NCBI RefSeq assembly: GCF_001904725.1
Contig: NZ_MRCE01000004.1
Coordinates: 1 to 56,404 of the forward strand
Length of the DNA stretch: 56,404 bases
DNA from: Phormidium ambiguum IAM M-71
GTDB lineage: Bacteria; Cyanobacteriota; Cyanobacteriia; Cyanobacteriales; Aerosakkonemataceae
Reading direction: 5' to 3'
Positions 35,808-44,871 of the stretch are shown piece after piece. The translations under genes and the position numbers were made by a program. A model generated the notes under the pieces. The model had not been told where the DNA came from. It saw only the letters and a list, made by a program, of their open reading frames with translations, and did not search any database. The number at the start of each line of letters is the position of its first letter. The first letter of the stretch is position 1.

Positions 35808-35834
35808 TTTCTACTTGTGTTGAATTGTGTTGAA
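35808..35834. repeat. 27 bp direct repeat, right copy
   Basis: Identical to 33581-33607, followed by a GCGATCGTTTTTTT half-terminator like that at 33645. The two copies enclose 2.2 kb holding the three restriction-modification genes. Confidence 0.9.
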
Positions 35835-35907
35835 AATTTAGCGATCGTTTTTTTGTTTAGTAGTCCAAAGGTTTACTTATACCCAGATGTACGGGAGAGC
35901 CACTATG

Positions 35908-36528
35908 TTATTCTACAAGTGTTTCTAAACCCACAGATTTTAGTAAGTTGAGGAAAGCTTGCTTTACTTCAGTATTTTGCTGATTGAAAAAGTATTGTTT
36001 TGCTAAATTAGTGAGTTGGTCATACCAAAGTTCAGAACTTGACTGCACTCGCGTTATCCAACCATCGAGAATCAACAATTGTTTATTGGACTTACATTCA
36101 ACTGTAAAATACCAATGGTAAGTTTGATTCAATTGCAGAGAATAATTTGAACTGGGTGGCAAAGAAATTTCAATTATCCCAGGTATTTTTGTTAGTTGCA
36201 GGGAAGTTCGGTATAAAGTACTTTTTTCCTCTCGGTTATGCAATGAAAACTCAATTGATTCTACATCTTCTGGTGAATAAGGAATGTAAAACCAAAAACT
36301 CGGATGTTCCACTGCGGTTAACCCTTTAGCATTTTTTGGTACTAACGCGGTCAGGGGTTGATTAGTGTGTTTGCAAGTAATTAATTCTGGGCGACTTCCT
36401 CCTGGTGTTCGTTGACCATCAGGTGTGCCAGTATCAGGTGCGGGTGGGTATTGAGCCAGTACTGGTATAATTGTTAAACTGGCGATCGCAAAACTCGTAA
36501 ACAAAGCAAATTTTGTGAAACTTTTCAT
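35908..36528 (-). CDS. DUF928 secreted protein
   Basis: A 206-residue protein with a signal peptide (LFTSFAIASLTIIPVLA, cleaved near residue 25) and the DUF928 pattern GxPDGQRTPGGSRP at the mature start, TALVPKNAKGLTAVEHPSFWFYIPY, then LNQTYHWYFTVEC and VQSSSELWYDQLTNLA. The function is unknown. The family co-occurs with CHAT-CHASE2 and DUF1822 genes in cyanobacteria. It is the last gene of a four-gene leftward operon, 20 bases after the CHAT-CHASE2 gene, so its product may be the extracytoplasmic partner of that membrane protein. That role is inferred from context. Confidence 0.9.
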   Translation of the reverse strand: MKSFTKFALFTSFAIASLTIIPVLAQYPPAPDTGTPDGQRTPGGSRPELITCKHTNQPLTALVPKNAKGLTAVEHPSFWFYIPYSPEDVESIEFSLHNREEKSTLYRTSLQLTKIPGIIEISLPPSSNYSLQLNQTYHWYFTVECKSNKQLLILDGWITRVQSSSELWYDQLTNLAKQYFFNQQNTEVKQAFLNLLKSVGLETLVE

Positions 36529-36548
36529 AATTTCCTCGGATAAATTAA

Positions 36549-38861
36549 TTAATTTTTTAACTTCAAAAAATGCCGATCGAATATAGCCGCACTAGCAGCA
36601 GTCAGCCATAAAACTAATAGTGTTGGAACCAAAGGAAACCAACCACCTCCTAATAAGAAAAACCAGCAAATTACATACAACAACAAGGTAGAAATTCCCA
36701 ATCCGAAAACCGAGTAAATGGGTAATTGAGCTTGATTGACAAATTGCGATCGCATCCCATAAACCACCATTCCACCAACCAGCGACCAAACCCAAACCCA
36801 CAAAGCATCACCCCATTGCGGCAACCACCAAATTAACGAACGTCGATCTAAAACTGCACTGATAATTTGACTAATTAAGTGGGCGTGAACCTCCAATCCT
36901 CGCATTCTGCGATATGGAGTATTATGATGATCTTGAACACTCGCAGCCGTTACACCAATCAAAACAATACGGTTTTTCACCCAACTCGGTTCAAGTTGTC
37001 CAGTTAAAACTTCTTTGACTGTAACTTGTTGAGCAATTTGAGGCGTAGCACGATAATTAATTAGTCCTTGATTTCCTCTTGCATCTAGCTTTTGATATCC
37101 ACCACTATAAGAAGTCAAACGTTTGAAAACAACATTACCAAATTGCCAATTTTTTTCTTTATTTACTTTGACTGAAATTCCCCGATCTTTTAAGTATCGA
37201 TAAGCGAGTTGAAAACTCAGAGAATAGGAAGTATTGCAAGGAGAAAAATTAGAAATTGGGTTAGGACTACGGGATAACAAATAGCGACGAACCTTGTCAT
37301 CTTGGCTATCATTTTCTAAGTCATTAAAACCTATTTGTTCTGCTGGACTCTGCGATGGAGGAGCAACTACATTATTAGCATCAGCACCCAGAGTGCAGAC
37401 TGTAATCAGATGGTGATTTTGTTGGAGTTGGGTAATAAGTAAACTATGACCGGGGGGTACTGGTCGATCGCGGAAGATATCTAAACCGATCGCAACAGGT
37501 TGATATTCCTCTAATTTAGCAATCAACTGAGCCAAAATTGCATCGGGTAAAGGATGCTCATATTTGCGGATATCAGCTTCATCCACTCCCACAAGTAGAA
37601 TTCGAGAATCTGGAAGTTCCGCAGGACGCTGGCGAAGTAGTTGGTCATAACTAGCTAATTCCCAAGATTGGAGGAGTCCTTGCGATCGCACTCCCATCAC
37701 CAACCCAGTCATTGCTAAACTAGTAACCAACAAACTGCGGCAAAAATCCCAAAGGTGAGGTTTTTTGATAACTTTCGGTAAGCTCGCCCATTGCAAGGGT
37801 AAAATAGCTGGGTTTTGACAAATTACTGGCAACCAACTAGCATAAGGAAATTCATTCTCTAAACCTTGCAATCTTTGTCGCGCTTCCTGTACCGCTTGAT
37901 ATAAAGATTTTTTCCCAGCAAAAGCTTGTAAAAAATATTGTAAAAATGCTTGAGCTACGCGATCGGGTACAGGTTCCCGCATGACAATAATTTCGGGGAT
38001 ATGTAGCGTCTCTAGCATTCGTGCTAAACCTAACCCATCGCAAGAGTTAAAAATCGCTAATTGCAATCCACCTACAACAGCTTTTTTTAAACTATATTTC
38101 AGTTCATCTATGGTTAAACTATCTATCGGATTGAGATAAATTCTGCCTGTTTCACCCTCAGTTTTACTATGACCTGCAAAAAATAAAATATCCCAAGTTT
38201 TTTCCCAAAGTTGGTCATTTAATTGTTGGCGGAGTGGTTCAACTAAAAAAGTAGTTGTTGCACCCGGTAAATTTTCTAATTGTCTTCGATCCTCTTCAAT
38301 TTCAATTCCCTGACGATCGCCCAAAATTGCCAAAATTTTTATTGAGTTTCGCTGAGGCGGTGATTGGATTTTGGGAGGTCGTTCGTATTCCAATTTACTG
38401 AGTCCAATTTCTCCAAAATTGTAATGTTCTAACAAATCCCACTGATGCCAAGGTAACTGCCAAACTGAGTAATTGTCAGTACAAATTAAAACTCGGATTT
38501 CTTCGGAAGTGCTGACTTTTTCTAACCACTTCTCACGAATAGAAAAAAAAGATTCCGCTTTCAGCCAGAGATTTAGGCGATCGCATAACTTTTCCGCTTG
38601 GCGACGGCATTCTTCCCGCAGTGTTTTTAAAGAACCATAAATTTTCACTCCTTTAACTTTCAATTCCCGCGTTACTTTGCCCAAATTCCGATAAATTGAC
38701 TGCCAATTTTGATACTGTTTAGCAAGTTCGGGCGCTTTAGGCAAACTGCCAATAATTTCTGTTTCGGGACGTTCGCCTTCTAAGCCAATTTCTAGCGTTA
38801 CCCGAAACCCTAAATCAAGAGTCCCATCTAGTTTAAGGACAATTAATTTACCCATTGCCAA
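36549..38861 (-). CDS. CHAT-CHASE2 fusion: caspase-like protease with membrane sensor
   Basis: A 770-residue protein. The N-terminal half is a CHAT caspase-fold peptidase with the catalytic pair H231 (FFAGHSK) and C274 (IFNSCDGLG). A membrane helix at about 375-393 leads to a CHASE2 domain (about 400-650) on the far side, and three C-terminal helices follow. The arrangement suggests that an external signal gates a cytoplasmic protease. CHASE2 is more often fused to cyclases or kinases, as in the kinase at 573-3071. It is the third gene in the sigma-like/DUF1822/CHAT-CHASE2/DUF928 operon, with gaps of only about 20 bases. The target of the protease is unknown; products of this locus, including the second CHAT protein at 48953, are candidates. 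Confidence 0.9.
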   Translation of the reverse strand: MAMGKLIVLKLDGTLDLGFRVTLEIGLEGERPETEIIGSLPKAPELAKQYQNWQSIYRNLGKVTRELKVKGVKIYGSLKTLREECRRQAEKLCDRLNLWLKAESFFSIREKWLEKVSTSEEIRVLICTDNYSVWQLPWHQWDLLEHYNFGEIGLSKLEYERPPKIQSPPQRNSIKILAILGDRQGIEIEEDRRQLENLPGATTTFLVEPLRQQLNDQLWEKTWDILFFAGHSKTEGETGRIYLNPIDSLTIDELKYSLKKAVVGGLQLAIFNSCDGLGLARMLETLHIPEIIVMREPVPDRVAQAFLQYFLQAFAGKKSLYQAVQEARQRLQGLENEFPYASWLPVICQNPAILPLQWASLPKVIKKPHLWDFCRSLLVTSLAMTGLVMGVRSQGLLQSWELASYDQLLRQRPAELPDSRILLVGVDEADIRKYEHPLPDAILAQLIAKLEEYQPVAIGLDIFRDRPVPPGHSLLITQLQQNHHLITVCTLGADANNVVAPPSQSPAEQIGFNDLENDSQDDKVRRYLLSRSPNPISNFSPCNTSYSLSFQLAYRYLKDRGISVKVNKEKNWQFGNVVFKRLTSYSGGYQKLDARGNQGLINYRATPQIAQQVTVKEVLTGQLEPSWVKNRIVLIGVTAASVQDHHNTPYRRMRGLEVHAHLISQIISAVLDRRSLIWWLPQWGDALWVWVWSLVGGMVVYGMRSQFVNQAQLPIYSVFGLGISTLLLYVICWFFLLGGGWFPLVPTLLVLWLTAASAAIFDRHFLKLKN

Positions 38862-38884
38862 CTTACAGCAATTGCTGCCTCAAT

Positions 38885-39787
38885 TCAAATCAAAAAGTTT
38901 TCTGTAACGTCGATCTTACCTAAGACAAGTTTCACACTAAAACGATCTCCTGACTCTCCAGTAAATGCCAATTGAATACTTTTATTATCGCTTCTAGTAT
39001 GAGCGTCAATTACCACTTCCCCGGCTTCATCCAATACCATTAATTCTAAATGATTTGGTAGATAAATTTGACTAGGGGACGGTTGTATTTCCACAGTAAT
39101 TTCTATTTCTGGCGCTGTGTCTTGAATCAGGGAAACTACCATAGCCACTGATGTTTCTGTTTCTCCTAATTCAATTAACTTGTAACGTTTAACCTCTGGT
39201 TTGTTTCTAAAACTAAAAGCTAGTTCGGTATTTTCTCTTGGAGTTAAAGATTCTATTGTTTGCCAACCCGCTTCCACGATATTTTCAAACCATTGACTTA
39301 AATGAACCAGCAAAGTAATTTTATTAAGATAGGCGGGAAATTCGGCAAGCGATCGCAATTGGCTTAAAGGAAATTCCGATCGCCCTACCCGATCTACAAA
39401 TCCTAGCACTGTTGCTTCTCGTAATGATTCATTAAGCCCTACTGCAACATAACCAATGCGATCGTTCCATACTTCTAACGGAACGTGCATAGATACAGCA
39501 TTGGGTAGTACAGGTCTACACTCTAATTTACCGCGACTTTTGACCATCAAATCAGCAACATTAACAAACATTTGCATTGCTGAATTATTACTACCACTTC
39601 TCTCTAAATCTGTTTCAAATCCCCGGCATTGTAAATAAAAATTTACAGCATACACCGCCAAGGCATTCAAATAAATCTGCTTAGCCTTTGCCGAATTAGA
39701 TTGATAATTGCAGAACTGTTTTGCTCGACAATGCGCTTCTAACGCTAGCGGAACAGTGAATTTCCAAGATTCAATTTCGGAGTTCAT
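38885..39787 (-). CDS. DUF1822 protein
   Basis: A 300-residue cyanobacterial DUF1822 protein (LALEAHCRAKQF, NALAVYAVNFYLQCRGFETDL, YVAVGLNESLREATVLGFV, LVHLSQWFENIVEAGWQ). It has no catalytic motif or membrane segment. It is regularly found between a sigma-like gene and a CHAT or CHASE2 gene, as here (51 bases after the former, 23 before the latter). A regulatory or adaptor role, such as holding the sigma-like factor, is a guess from gene order. Confidence 0.9.
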   Translation of the reverse strand: MNSEIESWKFTVPLALEAHCRAKQFCNYQSNSAKAKQIYLNALAVYAVNFYLQCRGFETDLERSGSNNSAMQMFVNVADLMVKSRGKLECRPVLPNAVSMHVPLEVWNDRIGYVAVGLNESLREATVLGFVDRVGRSEFPLSQLRSLAEFPAYLNKITLLVHLSQWFENIVEAGWQTIESLTPRENTELAFSFRNKPEVKRYKLIELGETETSVAMVVSLIQDTAPEIEITVEIQPSPSQIYLPNHLELMVLDEAGEVVIDAHTRSDNKSIQLAFTGESGDRFSVKLVLGKIDVTENFLI

Positions 39788-39838
39788 AAAAAGTTTATCC
39801 TCCTTAATTAGATAACTGATTTATAATAATTTTTAATT

Positions 39839-40738
39839 TTAAAAATATTGCATCAACTTGGGACGAAATTTTTCACAACTCCTTTGAAAGAAGCTACTAA
39901 GAGTCGGGATAGAAATATCGTAAGACTCGGAAATTCTTTGCCAGCTTTGCTCAGAAAATCTAGCTAATGCTATTTTTTTAAAGTTAGCATCTGGCCTATT
40001 TCTAATATGTGTACGCTGGAAAATATTTTCCGCATCTTCTTCTATATACTCTCGCAGATTCTCCAAATATAAAAGTGCTTCTGGCTGCATTATACTTTCT
40101 AACTCAGATAAAGAGGGTAATTTTTCAAAATTCGTTTCTTTAAATTTTAGCGCAGCTTCTAGCAAGGCTCTATCCAACCTAAAATTGACCCAATTCATAA
40201 ATTTTTTATCACCTCTTTCCGGGTCATACTTATCGATTTTTTGGCAAATATAGCTTAGGGTTTCATTAACGGCTTCATCATACAATAGCTCATAAAACCG
40301 AGGAGTAAATTCTTCACGATGCGGGTGACAAAGCCTACCGGAAAGTCGAATTGCCTCAACCAATTCTCCTAAAGCATACTGGCGTAATTCAGAATGGAAT
40401 GAGTAATGTTGGGCAGTTAACGCAAGTTGCTTAAGATGGGCATCATCCAAGATGCTTTTAATAGCTTGAGAACGTAGCCCATTTGCCCATTTTCTTACCG
40501 TTTTTGGTTGCAGTTTGTATTGATTAATTAATTCGCCAACCTGTTGTAAAAGTTGCTGTCGAATTTGCTCATAAATTACTTGATAAATCCCAAATAAAGG
40601 TTGATTGGGGAGATGACGGCAAATCGTGCGCGATCGCAACATTTCATCAACCAGTCGAGTTAAAGCAAACTGCCACTCCTCAGTTTGGGGGGCGTGCTGT
40701 TGTACCTCTGTGACTAGCTGCATCAGTCGCTCATCCAT
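39839..40738 (-). CDS. Sigma-70-like transcription factor
   Basis: A 299-residue protein with a region 2-like core, the segment YDPERGDKKFMNWVNFRLDR at about 170-190, and a C-terminal HTH of region 4 type (FSEQSWQRISESYDISIPTLSSFFQRSCEKFRP), preceded by a long N-terminal helical domain. It belongs to the cyanobacterial group often annotated as a sigma-70 family member, distant from housekeeping sigma. It is the first gene of the leftward operon. Directly divergent from it are two promoters sharing a motif (40854 and 41167), so it may drive the secreted-protein genes on its right. Fold by pattern; activity and target inferred. Confidence 0.78.
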   Translation of the reverse strand: MDERLMQLVTEVQQHAPQTEEWQFALTRLVDEMLRSRTICRHLPNQPLFGIYQVIYEQIRQQLLQQVGELINQYKLQPKTVRKWANGLRSQAIKSILDDAHLKQLALTAQHYSFHSELRQYALGELVEAIRLSGRLCHPHREEFTPRFYELLYDEAVNETLSYICQKIDKYDPERGDKKFMNWVNFRLDRALLEAALKFKETNFEKLPSLSELESIMQPEALLYLENLREYIEEDAENIFQRTHIRNRPDANFKKIALARFSEQSWQRISESYDISIPTLSSFFQRSCEKFRPKLMQYF

Positions 40739-40853
40739 AGTCGTTTCCGATAACTATCTGATGAACCCAGAGAGTTGATAAAAACCCTCTGTAATTACTC
40801 TGCCTCAACAGACAGAAATTTCGTATTTTTTCACATAAATTAATATTTTAAAT

Positions 40854-40895
40854 TTTGCATAAAACTCTTATTTTTTGATTGAGTTATATACAGAA
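40854..40895 (+). promoter_or_regulatory. Conserved two-block promoter motif, copy 1
   Basis: TTTGCATAAAAC (40854-40865), 15 bases, GAGTTATATACAGAA (40881-40895). The same two blocks with the same 15-base spacing occur at 41167-41208. The motif precedes the 43-residue gene. Confidence 0.65.
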
Positions 40896-40966
40896 GGAGG
40901 ACAAAGTTAGACAAGCTTAGCTGAAAGATTCAGTTAACAACAGAACTATCCTCCCAGGAGGTTTTT

Positions 40967-41098
40967 ATGTCTCAACGCTATAACGATCGCCAATCTCCCT
41001 TTGTCAGAATTGTATACGCCAAAGTCAGAGAATACGACAAAGTTGAATTAGTACCCCTAGAATTATATGCCGATGGTTCAGTAAAACGCGCCGCTTGA
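40967..41098 (+). CDS. 43-residue conserved-looking small protein
   Basis: A short ORF missed by length cut-offs: MSQRYNDRQSPFVRIVYAK through to VKRAA. A perfect AGGAGG lies seven bases before the ATG, and a promoter motif shared with the next gene lies 70 bases upstream. The composition is normal for a real protein (charged, with VRIVYAKVREYDKVELVPLE as two short strands). There is no signal peptide or membrane segment. It is the first gene to the right of the sigma-like gene, so it may be a small regulator such as an anti-sigma or adaptor. I do not recognise a family. Confidence 0.75.
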   Translation: MSQRYNDRQSPFVRIVYAKVREYDKVELVPLELYADGSVKRAA

Positions 41099-41166
41099 TG
41101 GGCTAAGTTTATCACTCTAAACTATCAAGAATTCTGTTTTTATTCACAAAAATTAATTTTGGGAAA

Positions 41167-41208
41167 TTTGCATAAAACACTGTTTTGTGAGTTGAGTTAT
41201 AGACAGAA
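41167..41208 (+). promoter_or_regulatory. Conserved two-block promoter motif, copy 2
   Basis: TTTGCATAAAAC (41167-41178), 15 bases, GAGTTATAGACAGAA (41194-41208), before the PPC gene at 41248. Block one is identical and block two matches copy 1 at 14 of 15 positions; the spacers differ. Confidence 0.65.
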
Positions 41209-41247
41209 CAGCGAAAGGAAATTTAATCTGATTCAAGAAGGAATTTT

Positions 41248-42021
41248 ATGGCTACTACTACTTATTCTCTTGGCACTTTAATTAACACCCCCACTCAGAG
41301 GGAGACTTACCTCAACGACTACTACACCCAAGATGTCTACAGTTTCAGGATCAATAGTACCAGCAGCGTTAACCTTAACCTTCATAATATTACTGCTGGT
41401 GATGATGCCGACCTGAGACTATTTCGGGACATTAACAACAATGGTGTGTTCGATTCCTCCAGCGATGTATTTATTCTAGATTCGCGTAGAACTGGAAATA
41501 GCGATGATTCAATCAACTATCGTGTAGTTGCAGGCAACTACTTAGCCGTAGTAGATCGCTATGCTCCGGGTAGTCAAGGTCGTTTAGACTATCATTTAGA
41601 CTTGTCAGCTACCCCAACTCCACCTTCATCTACAACTGCTCCTAACCTGCTAGATCTCCCTAGCGACGGTAATTACTTTATCGATCTTAACCGAGCATGG
41701 CATTGGGAACTTACCAATGCAGTAGGTGATAGTGATACAGTTGATACTTTGGCTTTTTCTCTAGGAAATTACAGAGGTGCCACCATTAATCTTTCTGGAT
41801 TGAGCAATGATGCTGATATCCGACTCATTCGAGACTTTAACAGAAATCGCATTGTCGATCCAGGTGAAGTGGTTGTTAATGGCAGTTCAAATAATGCTGG
41901 TACAGCCTCAGAATTTTTGAGGCTTGAAGATACTGGTTACTACTTTTTGCAAGTCTATCAGTATAGCGGCAATACCAACTATAAGCTGAACGTCGATCAG
42001 TATGCGACTTCCTACGCTTAA
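41248..42021 (+). CDS. PPC-domain (pre-peptidase C-terminal) protein
   Basis: A 257-residue protein of two tandem PPC beta-sandwich domains, about 5-130 and 135-255. Each has the family core, D(A)D(L/I)R-L-x-R-D-x-N-x-N, an EF-like calcium loop (DINNNGVFD, DFNRNRIVD), and a closing G-x-Y-x-x-V-x-x-(Y/F) strand. There is no peptidase domain and no cleavable signal peptide. It starts after AAGAAGGAA. It is homologous to the C-terminal half of the peptidase at 42300, suggesting the two arose by domain duplication and act together outside the cell. Confidence 0.85.
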   Translation: MATTTYSLGTLINTPTQRETYLNDYYTQDVYSFRINSTSSVNLNLHNITAGDDADLRLFRDINNNGVFDSSSDVFILDSRRTGNSDDSINYRVVAGNYLAVVDRYAPGSQGRLDYHLDLSATPTPPSSTTAPNLLDLPSDGNYFIDLNRAWHWELTNAVGDSDTVDTLAFSLGNYRGATINLSGLSNDADIRLIRDFNRNRIVDPGEVVVNGSSNNAGTASEFLRLEDTGYYFLQVYQYSGNTNYKLNVDQYATSYA

Positions 42022-42299
42022 ATTTGAGCGATTCCTTGACGAATAAACAACAAACCGAGTAGTAGAGAATAGTTGAAAGCATAGTAAGTAAGTTAATGCT
42101 TTTAACAAGACAGAAGTTTGATTAGATTTGTAACGGCTCACCGCGATTGATTGTAAACGTTGCTAGTGATGCTCTAAACGCTAGCATCGCTTCTTTCCGA
42201 AAATTTTGAAACTCCCTGAATTCAATCTATTGAAGTGGCTTAAATAACAGATTTGCCACCATTATTGGAGCTTCAAAAAACTAAATAAGAGGTATTTCT

Positions 42300-43907
42300 A
42301 TGAAGAGTAATCTATTCCCTAGTTGGGAAGAGCTTGATACATTTCAAAACCATGTAGAACCCTCAAATTCATCTATAAGCGAACTGGCATCAATAGGTTC
42401 CGAAGGAGTCAGCGGTGCAGTGAGAAACGTACTCAATGGAGTAGTTGAGTACAATTGGCATCACGGTTGCGGCCCTACGGCTGCTGGGATGGTTCTTGGC
42501 TATTGGGACAGAAATGGTTTTGCCAACCTCGTGCAAGGCGCTAGTACGACACAGACGGCTCAAGTGAACGCAATGATAGCCAGCGACCAGCATTTTGCCG
42601 ACTATTCCCAACCCCTTGATGATAGGACATCCACGATACTGCCCGATCGCTCCCAGCTAGGCGGAGCTCATGTATCCAACTGTCTCGCTGACTTCATGCA
42701 CACCTCTTGGAGTTCTGACGGTCAGAGATATGGGTGGAGTAACTTCTCGATGGTGGATGATGCGATCGGAAACTACAGTAACCTTGTTGGTTATTCTGGC
42801 TTTGATTCGTGGAACGAGACTTGGGGAGATTTTACATGGAACGACTTTGTTACGGAGATTGATAACGGTCGCCCGATGGTTTTTCTAGTTGATACTGACG
42901 CAAATAGAGATACAGACCATTTCGTAACAGCCATTGGCTATGACAGCACGACCGGACAATATGCTTGCCAAGATACCTGGAGTGGTACAGGCGTTCGCTG
43001 GTTTGACTTCGCAGAAAATGAGACAGGACAACCTTGGGGAATTTACGGGGCAACCTTTACCAATCCATCCCTATTGTCTCGCCAATATCAATACGATTAC
43101 AATTTGGGTTCCCTAGATAGCACTCCCAAACATCAGAGGACTTACCTAAAGCAAGGACTTTACGAGAATGATGTTTACAAATTTAACATCAGTAGTACTC
43201 GCAATCTTAATTTGTTCCTCAATGATATTAGTGCAGGAGACGATGCCGATCTTTATCTATATCGGGATAGTAACAACAATGGTTTTTTAGATGAGATTGA
43301 CACATTGATTGAACGTCCGTATCGCGGGGGAAATGCCAACGAATGGATTAACGTTCAAGCAGAAGCAGGCACTTATTTTGCGCGAGTTAATCTCTACTCA
43401 GGTGGTAGCGATCGTCGCATCGATTACGATCTTGATTTATCTGCTACCCCTATTAATCCATCTCCACCAGAAGACCCAAGCAAGGCTCCTAACCTTCTGC
43501 CTAAAGAAATAGAGCTAGGTGATATCCGTTTGGGGACTATCCTCTTGAACGATCCTAACCACTCTCGCACTATTAATCAAAGTGGTGATATTAGCAATAG
43601 TGACACGGTTGATACTTATCATTTTACAGCCAGTAGCAGAGGCGATGGTGTGGGGATTAGGGTTTCTCTCACTGGGTTGAGTAATGATGCTGATGTCCGA
43701 TTAATTGAGGATAGGGATAGAGATGGGATTGTCGATCAAGGTGAAGTTATCCAAAGTTCTGCTTTGGGAAGTACCTCTAATGAATCTTTCGAGATTACTC
43801 GCTCGAATTCATCCTTGAGTCAATACGATTACTTCATCCAAGTTTATCAATTCTCAGGTAACACCAACTACAACCTAAACATGACTTTCACTTCCACGCT
43901 GATGTAA
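42300..43907 (+). CDS. C39-like cysteine peptidase with C-terminal PPC domains
   Basis: A 535-residue protein. Residues about 50-250 form a C39-like papain-fold peptidase with nucleophile C57 in HHGCGPTAAG, H207 in DTDHFVTAIGYD and D225 in QDTWSG. Two PPC domains (about 262-385 and 395-530) with calcium-loop motifs (DSNNNGFLD, DRDRDGIVD) follow. The peptidase fold is usual for peptide export processing or for a secreted enzyme. No signal peptide is visible, as for its PPC neighbour. It may process or be secreted with the repeat proteins of this cluster. Confidence 0.87.
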   Translation: MKSNLFPSWEELDTFQNHVEPSNSSISELASIGSEGVSGAVRNVLNGVVEYNWHHGCGPTAAGMVLGYWDRNGFANLVQGASTTQTAQVNAMIASDQHFADYSQPLDDRTSTILPDRSQLGGAHVSNCLADFMHTSWSSDGQRYGWSNFSMVDDAIGNYSNLVGYSGFDSWNETWGDFTWNDFVTEIDNGRPMVFLVDTDANRDTDHFVTAIGYDSTTGQYACQDTWSGTGVRWFDFAENETGQPWGIYGATFTNPSLLSRQYQYDYNLGSLDSTPKHQRTYLKQGLYENDVYKFNISSTRNLNLFLNDISAGDDADLYLYRDSNNNGFLDEIDTLIERPYRGGNANEWINVQAEAGTYFARVNLYSGGSDRRIDYDLDLSATPINPSPPEDPSKAPNLLPKEIELGDIRLGTILLNDPNHSRTINQSGDISNSDTVDTYHFTASSRGDGVGIRVSLTGLSNDADVRLIEDRDRDGIVDQGEVIQSSALGSTSNESFEITRSNSSLSQYDYFIQVYQFSGNTNYNLNMTFTSTLM

Positions 43908-44033
43908 CCGGATTGGAAACACTACGGAACGAGCAGTGCGAATATTTTGTTAATGCTAGCACTGCTCGTCTTAAAAAGTCAGATTCATCAACCGCCAAAA
44001 TTTTATACATTCTCAAAAAGGGTGTCAGCAGAT

Positions 44034-44816
44034 ATGGATACTTTACAACTTGCTAATTGCACTCTTACAGCTGAAGAAATCATTCCCCTATTGGCGAGTT
44101 ACAGGATGATTCCGCAATTGCTGTGTGAAATTATTATCGATCGAGCAATTGCGCCCATCAGTTGCACCGCAGAAGAAATTGAGCAAGCTTGTCAAGAGTT
44201 CGATCGCAATTGGCATCTGAATGGTGAAGCGGAAAGACAGTCTTGGCAGAGTCAGTATGGGTTGAGTCAAGCACAGTTAGAAAATCTGGCAACGCGAAGA
44301 CTCAGAGTAGAAAAATTCAAACAACAAACTTGGGGAAACAAACTGGAATCCTATTTCTTGCAACGCAAAAGGCAACTCGATCGAGTAATTTATGCTTTAA
44401 TTCGGACGCAAGACAGATGGCTTGCCAGCGAAATTTATTTTCGGATTCTCGAAGGTGAGCAATCTTTTGCTGAATTAGCACGGGAATATTCTGAGGGCCC
44501 AGAAGCGGAAACGGGCGGTACGATCGGACCTGTTGAACTAGGCACGCTTCACCCCATTTTGGCTCAGCTGCTTTGTACTCTTACTGTTGGTGAAGTTCAG
44601 CCACCTATAACCCTGGGAGAATGGTATGTGATTCGGCGTGTGGAAAAGTTAATCCCCGCTCAATTAGATGACTTTATGCGCCAAAGATTACTGCAAGAAA
44701 AGTTTGAAGCTTGGTTTCAGGAACAACTCCAGCAACTCTCCCCCCAAGAGCAAATTTGGATGGGGATTACCGCAAGGAATCAGCTGAATCTAAAAGATCG
44801 TCAAGTAGCAGCGTAA
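44034..44816 (+). CDS. Parvulin-type peptidylprolyl isomerase, SurA-like
   Basis: A 260-residue foldase with a SurA-like N-terminal helical domain (about 1-120) and a parvulin domain at about 125-215 containing ASEIYFRILEGEQSFAELAREYSEGPEAETGGTIGPV with the GG(x)IG signature. Cyanobacterial copies often lie beside type I secretion or RTX genes, where they assist export of repeat proteins. There is no signal peptide. ATG 44034 (MDTLQLANCTL) is chosen over the longer frame from 43947, which lacks conserved sequence. Here it sits between a peptidase-PPC protein and the haemagglutinin-type exoprotein. Confidence 0.86.
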   Translation: MDTLQLANCTLTAEEIIPLLASYRMIPQLLCEIIIDRAIAPISCTAEEIEQACQEFDRNWHLNGEAERQSWQSQYGLSQAQLENLATRRLRVEKFKQQTWGNKLESYFLQRKRQLDRVIYALIRTQDRWLASEIYFRILEGEQSFAELAREYSEGPEAETGGTIGPVELGTLHPILAQLLCTLTVGEVQPPITLGEWYVIRRVEKLIPAQLDDFMRQRLLQEKFEAWFQEQLQQLSPQEQIWMGITARNQLNLKDRQVAA

Positions 44817-44828
44817 CAATTCATGAAT

Positions 44829-44871
44829 AACGATCGTAGGGTAATTACAGTGCAATTACCCTACGATCGTT
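44829..44871. terminator. 18 bp perfect hairpin after the parvulin gene
   Basis: AACGATCGTAGGGTAATT / AATTACCCTACGATCGTT with a seven-base loop, built around a HIP1-like core, 12 bases past the stop. It has no T-run and probably insulates the gene from the exoprotein gene. Confidence 0.65.
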
